64,000 bases of DNA from Hyphodiscus hymeniophilus (Eukaryota > Ascomycota > Leotiomycetes > Helotiales > Hyphodiscaceae), in contig VNKQ01000007.1 of the NCBI GenBank assembly GCA_016508695.1, positions 558,001 to 622,000 of the forward strand, given 5' to 3'. A program made the position numbers and the translations under genes. The notes beneath the pieces are model-generated. The model saw nothing but the letters and a program-made list of their open reading frames with translations, made no database searches and was not told the origin of the DNA. Shown here piece after piece: positions 47,856 through 57,988 of this stretch; the first letter of the stretch is position 1; the number at the start of each line of letters is the position of its first letter.

Positions 47856-49190
47856 GGCCATGAATAACCCAAGCAGAAATCTCGAAGTCGAGAAAATCTG
47901 AGCCCCGAAATCTCTCCCCAAGCCTCTCTCTCCCAAGCCCCCTCTCTCTCCTTCCCTTCGCATGATCCAAATCCCACAGTGCAAGTCTTCCAAGCACCAA
48001 GTTCTCCAACAGAGCATGACAGATAACATAACCATGGCAACGCTCACCGTTCCACGGAGCTGTTTCTCACCGCCAATTTCTCAAATCTCCTACTTGGAGA
48101 GGTGCAAAGGTGTGAAACCGACCGGTTCCATGCACCTGCGGAGATGAGGGTTATTCTGGACAATGGACATATGACGGCGGGGCGGGGCGGGGTCCGGGCC
48201 GGGACGAGGATCCCGAGGTTGATTGATGTAGGAGTATCCGAGTGTAGGATATGTGTGGTTTTACCTTTTGTTATTTTGGGTGGGGGGGCGGTGTGGGTGT
48301 GTCACTGTGTGTGAGGGAGAGACATGGGAGGGAGAGGCACGAGAGACATGAGAGGATGGGATGGGCGTGATTTGAGAGGATAAGTTTGAGGGCAAGGCTT
48401 TATTTCCGGGATTGGAGTAGACTGGACATGAAATAATGGGCTGGTGAGTGGTGGTGAGTAGTGGTGAACTCCGGCTGGTGACTTTTAAATGGGTGACTGT
48501 ACAAGTAACTCCGTACACCTGCATTATGTAACAAACTAAGGAGGTAAGGGAGAGGGAGTCTTGCAGACGACGAGTGAGTGAGTGGGTGAGTGAGTGTCTG
48601 TCTCTCTCTTGCCCCTCTTGGTTCGGTGGTGGTCGCTTAACTGTCGACTTGCCGAGGATCACCCATTGCTGCCACTCCACTCATGACCGGGGCTGTGCTA
48701 CTGTACTGTGCTACTCTGCTGTTTCACCACCCATTTCCTCCATTATTCTGAGCTGTCACGAGAGGATTGGGAGACGCCCAGCAGGTCTGGTGCTGCTGGG
48801 AACGCCCAAAAGGGCACATCCGGGCACTTCCACATTTACATGTGAAAGGTTCCAAAAGGCTGGATGTATTTGCATCTGATCGACTTCTGGAGTACAAAGT
48901 ACAGTCTGTACAAGAACGTAAGAGTAGATGGGCAGCCCGGTGCAATCCATCAATCCTCGACTCACTCAAACCCTCCTCCTCCTCCTCCACCACCTTCACC
49001 ATCTCTTCTAGTCGACGACACCGCCAAGTCCCGGGGCACAAGATCGTCTCAAGACTCAAGGCCCAGACTGCTGCCGGCAGACTTCCCAGCGCGCCAGTGG
49101 ACTCTCGGCGGAGGCGAGATCGGATGAGGAATCCCCAAAGAACCCAAAAGGAACCAGAGAAAGAGAAAAAAACCAGCTACGGAGGGAGAA

Positions 49191-49230
49191 TACTACTGCA
49201 CTACTGCACTGCACTGCACTGCACTGCGCC
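49191..49230. repeat. CTGCA pentanucleotide tandem repeat
   Basis: ACTGC/CTGCA units repeat about six times with slight variation. A simple microsatellite, inside the long intergenic region. Confidence 0.7.
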
Positions 49231-50184
49231 TACACGGCACGCCGTGCGTATGCAAGCTGCAGCTCCCAATAATACATTAATACTGCATTACAGTACAGCA
49301 CAGTAGACAGTGGCGGTCTGTCACCCACGTTGGGCGCTCGATGCGGTAACTTTGCCATCCACTCGGATCCCACCATCACCACCAGTCTTGCTTCAACTCT
49401 ATCTGTCTCTTGGGGAACACACCACACCAGAAAAAGGGGACAGCTACCCATCGCTCGATGCGCGCATTGCATTCTATTGCCACCCATTCTGGACTTGTTC
49501 TTTCAGGTACGACAGATTCAGTTCTCACTTAACATCACCTCACCTCAGCAATCATCACTGCCATCACAGCCTTCAGTGCTTCACCCCACCCAACAACAAG
49601 CTTAATCGATAGGCTTGCGGCTAGCTGGTAGGCTGGTCTAGGGTTGAGCGGGACACAATAGTGGGGGAGGTGACCCATACAGTACCATACAACAGAGGGG
49701 CTTGACAGTAGCAAACCGCTGATTCACCGCCAACGAATAAAGTCGGTCAAACTCAACAACAACAAAAAAAAATCAACTCACATCTGTTGGTGTGTGTGTC
49801 TGGAATTCTGAACCACGGCAAAGTTTCCGTCTTGGCGCAGAAGAGGCTTCGCTGGTGGTTGAGAGCCCGTTGATTGCATCATCCACCAGTTTGTGTCGGC
49901 GAGATCGCAGGGGCGAACTATTGGGGGTGTGCTGTCCAGCATCCTTTGTACAGTGCCCCACTTCCGACGACCCTCCATATACCCTCGTCTCCCCACAGAC
50001 ACTGCGTTTCTGAATAACGAAGTCGAGATTCAGAGATCGAGTTCTATGAAGCCGTAGACCAAAGGAGAATGTGTAGAAATCTTAAACAGTCACGGACCGG
50101 AAATATTTGCAACTACCGAATACGAATACAATTCTGATTCAAGACGGAACAATACAAATTCCAGCACGAGACTCGCTCTTCGAC

Positions 50185-51048
50185 ATGTCTCCTCCTTCGA
50201 CAAATCAAAAAACACTTGCTCCTATTGCAAACCATTGGCATAATCGATCCCTCTCGAGTGTGGCCTCGGATTCTGCCACTTTCTACTCAGCATACGCCCA
50301 TCCATCCGTGGAACTCAGACCTTTGTCTTCAAACCAAGACACTCAATCTTCGAGAGTAACATTCACTCCTCGCTCTCAGTCACGAGACCAACAAATCCTC
50401 CCTTCACCAAAAACTGAAGCCCTGAAGATGGCTCGACAGGATTCTGGCTACGCAGCTGGTCAAGAATCGTCTTCATCCTCAACACGAACTTCGACCTCAT
50501 CAACTCGCCGCCTGAAATCACCCTCAAAACGCACTCCCACTCGTCCATCAACACACCGAGCTACTCGCTCCTCACCCACTACTGTCCAGGTAACTTCTAC
50601 TCCTCCCAGCTCGAGAAGACCGAGTCTGCTCACGAGGCACACAACATCTCAACATCAACAAACCCATCAGCCGTACCAATTCTACCAATTCCCCACCCTT
50701 CAAGACCAAGAAGAAATCACTACCGCTCCTCCACCGGCTCCACCGCCTGCCACTTGTCAGTACTGGACTTCTGACTCTACTCGTCGGCTAGAATACGCAG
50801 CTATCGACGCCGCAAGCCAAGGCGTTCGAGGATTCTTCATTAAACTAGTCCCGGACTGTATCCTCCCACCCAGCTCCAGACGCACGAGGTTCCACTGTGA
50901 TGATGAGGGTAGTGATGCTGGGAGTGTCAGAAGATATAGACTCGCGTTGCCGGAGGAGAAGGACATGTGTCAGAGGGTTTGCGAGAGAGCAAGCAGGCCT
51001 AGTGGATTGAGGAGGTGGACGAGTGCTTGGAGGAAAGGCAGTCCTTGA
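50185..51048 (+). CDS. Conserved fungal protein of unknown function
   Basis: Single-exon frame of 287 residues from ATG 50185; the open frame extends further upstream but without an ATG. The first 200 residues are disordered and rich in Ser, Thr, Pro and Arg (SSSSSTRTSTSSTRRLKSPS). The last 90 are different: CQYWTSDSTRRLEYAAIDAA, SQGVRGFFIKLVPDCILPPS and RRTRFHCDDEGSDAGSVRRY, a compact block that looks conserved and is probably the functional module. I do not recognise a named domain. No signal peptide and no membrane segment are seen. A 3-kb repeat-rich upstream region suggests a long leader and complex control, as seen for developmental or signalling genes, but this is inference. Confidence 0.7.
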   Translation: MSPPSTNQKTLAPIANHWHNRSLSSVASDSATFYSAYAHPSVELRPLSSNQDTQSSRVTFTPRSQSRDQQILPSPKTEALKMARQDSGYAAGQESSSSSTRTSTSSTRRLKSPSKRTPTRPSTHRATRSSPTTVQVTSTPPSSRRPSLLTRHTTSQHQQTHQPYQFYQFPTLQDQEEITTAPPPAPPPATCQYWTSDSTRRLEYAAIDAASQGVRGFFIKLVPDCILPPSSRRTRFHCDDEGSDAGSVRRYRLALPEEKDMCQRVCERASRPSGLRRWTSAWRKGSP

Positions 51049-52805
51049 ACCTCTATGGGGATCGATTTTCAATATCCGAAGATCAACGAGAAGACCGGGA
51101 AACGAGATACGGATGACAGATTGATTTAGCGTTGCATTGCTGCGAGTTTGCATGATACCCCGTCGAGAAAACAGATACCCTTGAACAACATGATGGATCG
51201 GTGCATTGTGGCGCGCAGATTGGGGGGTTGATACCACGTACACAGACAGATGGGACCTGGGGTTTCTTTTGTTCAGATGATGACATGGCGGTAATGACTG
51301 TTGATGTGTGGTTGTAGATGAGATTCAATACAGAGCAAATATAACCAAGCCCATGGTAGGCCATCTTGGCGAAGATGTCACCACACCTACCCTTTCGTTC
51401 CTCAAAAGGCTGCCAGTACGGGACTTCTGCAGCCAGCACGCCCTTTTCAATTCTATCTCCATTTCCATATCACTCAATTGCTCTCTACATTCCGAAAATT
51501 GACTTACTCATAATATAACGAAGAGATCCCTCAACCACCTCCAACCCTCAGCGACACCGCACCCCAACCCTCCGCCACAGACAAAACCTTCACCCTCATC
51601 GAGACCAGGCCAATGGTCGTGGCAGTATACTAGATGTTAATTCTAGAAGTCGTCAGAGGATTTCCACTTCTCGTTGGAGACTTCACAGGGGCTGGTAAAT
51701 CAGCTTCACTCCTCGGATACTGGTTACCTCCTTACCTTACTGAACAGCATCGTCACTACGTTCCATGAGAACCGTCCAGCACCCAGACAATTCTCGGAGC
51801 AGACCACCAACTTTGCACCTATTCGATGCCATGTGGAAGTACGCAAATTCTGCAGACGGTGACAACATTTTGCACACAGTCGCTTCCAACTTCCAATACT
51901 TGCTCGAGGAGGAAAACCCCTTCCTTCATTAGGTGATGGTGATTCCTTACTGACTCGGCGACGATCCTCGACACCGACACCGACACCGACATGCCCATCG
52001 ACAGCGCTCGAAACCTCGACAGCGAATGCAAGCTCGACAACTTCAGATATGTCGACAGGCTAGCTTCCGTTAAGACAAGACAAAAATACGAGATGGACCA
52101 TCCATCAGCCTGTCCAAATAGGCGTTGTATAGTGTTCCTTCGTGGGCCGTCAAGCTCGAAACTGCACCCCGTTTCTTCCCTTCTGTCGGCTAGCTTTTTA
52201 TGCTCCGCCTCCAACTGAGACGAAGAATGCTGCTGCGCCGAGCTTGGAAATGGAAGCCCTTTTAGGGACGGCTGTGAGGGGGTTGATGGGAGATGCTGAA
52301 GAGTGAAGAGCTGAAAGACTGAAGAAGAGGATGATTTCGTATTTTCCTTGTCTGGTTTGGTATTGTGCATGGTGTATTGAATCGCTCACAAGAAGTTCAA
52401 AATTACGAGATGATAGTAGTTAGGTTTAGCACTGCTGGAAGGTTTCCACGTCACCAGGCGCTGTCAATTGACTTCTTTTCTACCAGTAGCGTTTCGACCG
52501 AAGTCCATTGGATAGAAGTTCAGACTGTTGACCCTCCACTTGGAGCTATGTAGAGTTGTGTTTCTAGCAGTGAGGCAGGGGATTCATCTTAGGGCCGACG
52601 TGCCAATCGCATCATGAAAACGACTTGAGCAAGGTACCCGCTGAGAGACGATATTCGTCTTGGTGTCGTATTCCTTTTGACCGCTCTATAGAAAAACCTT
52701 TACTTCCTAAAACGCCATGCTGTACTTTGCACAAGAGGAAAAGAGCTGGTCGTATTCATACAAGTCATCCCTGCCGCCCAACCAGATTTCCGAAGTTTTC
52801 ACATG
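51049..52805. other. Intergenic region with small repeat
   Basis: 1.76 kb. A trinucleotide-like (ACCGAC) repeat occurs at about 51971-51991. A short coding-like stretch near 51512-51634 (EIPQPPPTLSDTAPQPSATD in one frame, ending in TAG) has no start and no partner exon that I can support. A minus-strand frame at 51819-52370 is Ser-rich and lacks domain character. I call no gene. Confidence 0.4.
51971..51991. repeat. ACCGAC tandem repeat
   Basis: Several perfect copies of the six-base unit CGACAC in a row. Simple sequence repeat. Confidence 0.65.
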
Positions 52806-53742
52806 TCAAGAACCAGAAGTCGTCCCGTCACCCAGAATTCTTGCAATCAGTACGTACGTAAAGATCACAGCTCCAGCAACCAACAACTTATTCCTTCCAA
52901 TCCAACTTCTTCCTTCCTCGCCCACCGCACGTCCACCTTCCACGACGGCTCCAACAACCGCCTGGCTTCCACTAGGTCTTCTCAGCTGAGCCATTCCTGG
53001 GCCACAAGCTCCAGCCCCACTGCTGTTCGATCCAGGCTCCGGAATAACATTGCCAGTCTGCGGATCGATGCGGTTGTCTTTCATCCATTTCCAATTCTCC
53101 TTGTCCATTTCCGGCCATTCCTCTCTAAACTTCTTTCCCCCATCACCAGCCTTTATATTGCCTCTTTGCGAACCTTTGCCGCCTTCTACATAACTGCCTC
53201 CACCGGTCGAGTTCCACCATCTTGTTCGGTTTGCAGCCCACTTTCGCTCTGCTTCTGTTGCACCTACGCTTCCGGTTGTCATCTCCTCGCTTGTCATGAA
53301 TGAGAGCAGCCCTATTAGGATTGTTGAGACTTCCCATGCGGGATTGAAGGATTTGGGATGGAAGTCTGATATTGAGAGACAGAGGCGGGTGGAGGGTTGG
53401 AATCGGCCTGAGGGTGTGTGCATCCGGATCGAAGGAGGGGCGAAAGGATAGTCGGGTGGGAAGATGAGTGTGCCCCAATATTGGCCATTATGATACGGCG
53501 TTGCTGGTGGTCCGGTGATAATATAGTGCCACCTGTGATGTTGTAAGTTGTCTTTCATATGGAGGACAGCGACAGGGATGTACGTACTCGAGAATGTTCG
53601 ACTCGGATGGATGAGCAACGATAAATGGGGGAGGGTTTTCGGAGATGGTCTTGTACTCGCGAGTCAACTATTTCCATCATTAGCTATATCCCATATCGTA
53701 GAATAAGACGCATACCCGTTTGTTCGCTGCTCGACTCGCCAT
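52806..53742 (-). CDS. ubc6: Ubiquitin-conjugating enzyme E2 Ubc6 (UBE2J type, ER tail-anchored)
   Basis: ER-membrane E2 used in ER-associated protein degradation. Exons 53742-53716, 53667-53588 and 53532-52806 give 277 residues. Joined text: MASRAANKRLTREYKTISEN, PPPFIVAHPSESNILEWHYI, then GPPATPYHNGQYWGTLIFPP. The active-site Cys is residue 87 in STRLCLSISDFHPKSFNPAW, the same position as in yeast Ubc6. FNPAWEVSTILIGLLSFM is typical for the UBE2J branch. The C-terminus ends in a hydrophobic anchor (NKLLVAGAVIFTYVLIARIL) followed by a few polar residues, so it is a tail-anchored protein. It is head to head with Sam50, 287 bases between start codons. Confidence 0.96.
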
Positions 53743-54029
53743 TGTTAGGGTCCCAAGGCTGAAACCTCGATGCTGTACTTTTTAAATCGGCTGTGACCAA
53801 GGAAGAAATTATTGACAGAAAATCTATGGGATTTGAAAGACAGTTAATGAAAATATTGAAGTGAATGAGTGGTTGATGTTCCGGTTGACGTTGTCGTGTG
53901 CCTTCGCCGACGGAAGATGTGACGATTGGAAGGCTGAGCTTTCTTATGTAAGCGAGATATTTCCCGAATGAACTGGGCCGAAGCTCACCACGGAAGCAAC
54001 TTGTTGAGCTTCGAGAATCAGCTCGAGGG
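53743..54029. promoter_or_regulatory. Short shared promoter, Ubc6 / Sam50
   Basis: 287 bases between divergent start codons. No specific site was identified. Confidence 0.5.
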
Positions 54030-55733
54030 ATGGCCTCTCCTTCTAATTCTACGGATAATGTGAGTAAATTCTAATGTGCCAAAATTCCCACTTCTTTGTA
54101 CCAACGACGTGCTAATTAGGAAGCTCTTTGAGAGTCTTCGTAAACCAGAGACCGAGAAAGCTGCTGCGAGGGCAAAAGAGCTTGAAGACAGAGAACGAGC
54201 CTATTACTTAAAGGCACAGCAAAGATTGGGAGAATTGGTTCGAGTTATTCTGCGCCCATGCTGTGCTTGGCTTACAAGAAATAGATTGGCGACAATTCCA
54301 CGCTGCCAGTCACGATCAACTCAATCCGACTCATTGGCGGCGCAAACACGCGGCGGACTTTTCTCGACCGATTATTCAATCCCCTACTATCCGCAAATAG
54401 GGACACACCGTATACGCTCGCCGAAGCTCTTCATGAAGTGGGAGACGTGACAAGGAAGCTGAGCAAATTTGGTACTTCACATTTGCCCAAGTAAAGCAGG
54501 ATATGCTAATGAGGTTTCCTAGAGATATATCATGAACCCATATCAGCCTTTGTCGGCCGACCCGACCCCATCGACCCCAATAGCACGCCAACAGATATCG
54601 ATCTGTTCTTCAAAGTCCGCGAACGAGGCAGGATATCTCTTAAAACCGGCACAGATCTAGGAAACGTTGAGGGCTCCGCATATGGCAATCTTACGTGGAG
54701 GAACATCTTCGGTGGAGCAGAATCACTGAATATCAATGCCTCAGCAGGGACTAGAACAAAGAGTGCATATTTAGCTACATTCGGTACACCGATTCTGAGC
54801 AATCCGGACAAGCGATTAGCAGTCGATGTATTGGCGAGCGCGACGAGTAAACCCTGGGCAAGTCATGATGAAGCATTGAAGGGAGCTGGAGTCAAATATA
54901 CATTTGGTACGGGATCATCACAGCATCAGATTGGATATACCGGAGTATGGAGACAAATCGGCATGTTGGCAGGGAATGCGAGCCCAACAGTGAGGGAAGA
55001 CGCAGGAGATAGCGTGAAGAGCTCAATATCTCATACATGGATATTCGATCAGAGAAACCACCCATTCTTGCCCAATCGAGGATATCTCATGAAGACCATC
55101 TCGGAGATTGCTGGCTGGGGTCCACTGAAAGGAGACGTCGCGTTCTGGAAATCGGAAATAGAAACCTCTGCCGCTGTTCCTATTCCGATTCCTGGCATAG
55201 TAGGAGACAGCGGTGTGAGTTTGACTGGTGGGATCAGAGCGGGATTGTTATATCCATTACCTGTAGGATTCGGCTCCACCAGTCAACCGTCTCGGATCAA
55301 TGATCGCTTCACATTAGGAGGCCCGACAGATATCCGTGGCTTCAAAATGGCTGGTCTTGGGCCACATGATGGTGCTGATGCCGTAGGTGGTGATATCTAC
55401 ACGGCTGGCTCCTTGAACCTGCTCATGCCAATTCCCCGGGTAGGGAAGGATACGCCTTTGCGATTTCAAGTTTTCGCAAACGCAGGTCGATTATTGGCTT
55501 TGAAGAATAATGAGGAGAGAGGTGGCAAGGGAAGTAAAGCCGCACAGAAAGATTTTTACGGCTCGATAGCTCAGCTTGGCGATGGTCTACCGAGTATGGC
55601 TGCTGGCTTTGGTATCGTATATGCGCACCCCGTTGCGAGATTCGAGTTGAATTTCGCACTACCGTTGATTATGAGACGAGGTGAGGAAGGAAGGAAAGGA
55701 CTGCAGTTTGGAGTTGGAATCAACTTCCTGTGA
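54030..55733 (+). CDS. sam50: Mitochondrial outer-membrane assembly protein Sam50 (Tob55)
   Basis: Beta-barrel core of the SAM complex that inserts barrel proteins into the mitochondrial outer membrane (Omp85/BamA family). Exons 54030-54059, 54124-54237, 54285-54471 and 54523-55733 give 513 residues. Exon 1 is short (MASPSNSTDN). The next exons give LFESLRKPETEKAAARAKEL, then a POTRA-like stretch IGDNSTLPVTINSIRLIGGA with TRRTFLDRLFNPLLSANRDT and TLAEALHEVGDVTRKLSKF. The barrel follows, with the family signature INDRFTLGGPTDIRGFKMAG near residue 370 and a C-terminal strand ending FGVGINFL, the beta-signal region. The intron 1 acceptor must be GAAG at 54123, since the nearer TTAG leaves a stop in frame. 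Confidence 0.95.
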
Positions 55734-57838
55734 AAATATCAGAGCATACCTGTTCGATTTGCGGCCGAGATGGCTGCCATAGTCGTTGAGTGGAACGAGC
55801 AGAGTCTAAATGTACAGTGTACCATCGGAAGAGCCCAAAAATAGAAAAGAAGGACCACAACTGTGACTCCGGACCCAAATAATCATAGTGTGATAGATTT
55901 GTGTTTACCTATCAAAGTACACATGGGCGTGAGAGGGACTGAAGGACAGACCCGAGCAGCCGAAGGGTGAGTAGGGCGAAGAGATGAGCAGTCCTTTCAG
56001 CGCATCTGTTTATGTGTTTCATCTGAATTTGTTGCCGAAGTCTCCTTCCTGATCAGACCTCTTTTCCTCAGATCTACTCAACTCCGCATTGAGCTGTATG
56101 CCTCCCAAGCACCTCAAAATTAGATCTGTGACACGATCCCTAAAGATTCACGAAGCACAAGATGAAAGGGTATGAAAGTGTAGATTGCACGGTTAACAAT
56201 TCACATAAAGCACTGCGGGGAAGTGCGCAGAGTAACAACCATTTATCACTGGTGGAGATGCGAGCGGATGAAAATCAAGTATTGAATGTATTCAACTGAC
56301 GCGTCCATATACATCTAGTCTTCTCACAGCCATAACAGTGATCAAGCCACGACTATAAGCCATCCATCTTCGTCCATTTCAAGGCATGTGGTATCTCATC
56401 GGTCATCGATACCGTTCGCTTTTGGAGTGAGATTGAGAGACGTGTTGCTGCAGATGTTCAATGGGTGCTGGGACACATTAATGGATTTTCACCGAGGACG
56501 ATCGATAGCTGTTATGAAGAATATGAGGGGATCACGCGTGAGGGAGTCGCAAAGGATGACTTGGGAGAGCATACCAGCAGGAGCAGCTTTCGCAGCTGGC
56601 GGAACCGTGGCCACAGCTAGAGCAAGTGCAATCTCCCTTCATGTTGATGGTGGTAAGTGTAGTTTCTTTGGTAACTTTGGTTCGGGTTGAAATTGACTAT
56701 GATTTTATGTTCTTGAAGCTAATTGTGGACGATAGGAAAGAAGCAGAACAGTGCGACACATAGGTGTACTTATACCCAACTCTAAGATAAAGGCATGTGA
56801 TGGTGCTGCACACCATCTCAAATCCCACAGACAAATCAGAAGCTCACATACACCTGGCAGTGGCTAGCTCGGGGCCTCACATTACACCACATCTCCGTGG
56901 GGTCTCAATGCCCACTTATGCGACCAACGAGATGAATCCTCATCCACCCTTTATGGTTGCTTTGGTTGGAAATCATGTGCTGGGGCCTTAGCTGGGGATT
57001 GGAGGTATTTCACTTAGATTTGAACGCCCGTTTTTGAGAGACAGTCTCAGGGAAGGAATATACGGTGCCAGCGTAGACATGCGGGGATGGAGTGAGAAGT
57101 GAGTAGAGCTTATGGCTCTCCAATGGTTCCTCAAAAGCTTCGCGGCTACGGACGGGACGGAGCAGTATGATAAGAGCAAGGTAGGTGATAAGGGCATGCA
57201 AGACGACAAGATGAGACGAGATCATGTCGAGCACAGCGGAAGGATCAATCGGGGGTTATGGGATTAGGTACAAGGAATTCATGCGGAAGGTCATCTGTGC
57301 TTTTCAAGGGTAATAAGATCCATCTTTGGATTGGGACTATCGGGAACAGGTAGTGTGGGGGATCGAAAGAAGGGCCCGAGGCGTGGCCCGCACAACACCA
57401 CCCACACCACTCTTGTAAGTGGGAGGATTCGGCGAATAGATAGCGAAGCGCGCTTTACGAGACAAGTATGATGACAATTCTTGGAGGTACCAAGAGTGGC
57501 TGATAATATGGTTACCGTCGACGGGTAGTGAAATGATATCAGACCAGATATCTGCGCTGATGTGGTGGTGCAGGGAAGAAGGATGGAAGTCACACAGAAG
57601 ACGTGTAGATGCCCAAGAGACAGGTGTTATTTCAGAAGCATCTGCCTGAACGATTGTACCACCCACAGGCTCAAGAAGCCTCCATACGGTTTCATATTCG
57701 TCCGTCCCATATCCGCAGCTATTTCCTATATCAACTCAATGCGCAAAATCGAATGACAATCCACGTCGAGAAAAGGTCTCATCCCTTTCTTCGAGCCGAA
57801 TATGACGACGAGGAAAAATGTTGGGCATGAGGTTTGGC
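55734..57838. other. Intergenic region
   Basis: 2.1 kb between Sam50 and the metallothionein gene. Frames of 60-100 codons occur on both strands, but none has domain character or convincing splice partners. I see no gene. Confidence 0.4.
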
Positions 57839-57988
57839 TTATTTCCCACAGCTAGAGCAAGAGCAGCTGGAGCCGCAGTTGCCTTTTGAAGTTGTTAGCC
57901 ATGGCTCTTGCAGGGAAACAACGTGCTGAACCAAGGTGAAGGGCTACATACAGCTAGAGCTGCCAGAGCATCCGCATTCTCCCTTCAT
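57839..57988 (-). CDS. Copper metallothionein, 26 residues, two exons
   Basis: Tiny Cys-rich metal-binding protein that sequesters Cu(I) in the cytosol. Exon 1 57988-57952 (MKGECGCSGSSS plus one base), 69-base intron 57951-57883 (GTATGT donor, AAAAG acceptor), exon 2 57882-57839 (phase 1), ending at TAA. Spacing of the seven Cys is C-x-C-x5-C-x-C-x3-C-x-C-x2-C (positions 5, 7, 13, 15, 19, 21, 24), the same as the classical Neurospora copper metallothionein, with Ser/Gly filling the gaps and a final GK. Only exon 1 lies inside a longer unrelated-looking open frame, so length-based gene finders will miss it. In this family transcription is usually copper-induced; no metal-response element was identified with confidence. 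A start further upstream is unlikely since the lead has no Cys. Confidence 0.9.

Larger units (their letters stand above)
47142..50184. other. 3-kb low-complexity intergenic region
   Basis: No gene is supported. It contains two perfect TCACGTGA palindromes (47517-47524 and 47691-47698) and a related TCACGTGT (47848-47855), a GC-rich GGCGGGGCGGGG stretch near 48177-48193, GAGT repeats at 48571-48597, CTGCA pentanucleotide repeats at 49191-49230, and many C/T- or CA-rich tracts up to 50184. The right part probably includes a long 5' leader of the next gene. Confidence 0.55.

Noticed and set aside
48571..49230. Repeat tracts considered as a CRISPR array
   Set aside because: Units are 4-5 bases without spacers; simple microsatellites in a fungal genome.
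51819..52370. Minus-strand frame of 183 codons
   Set aside because: Ser-rich with an embedded simple repeat, no domain and no supporting splice sites.
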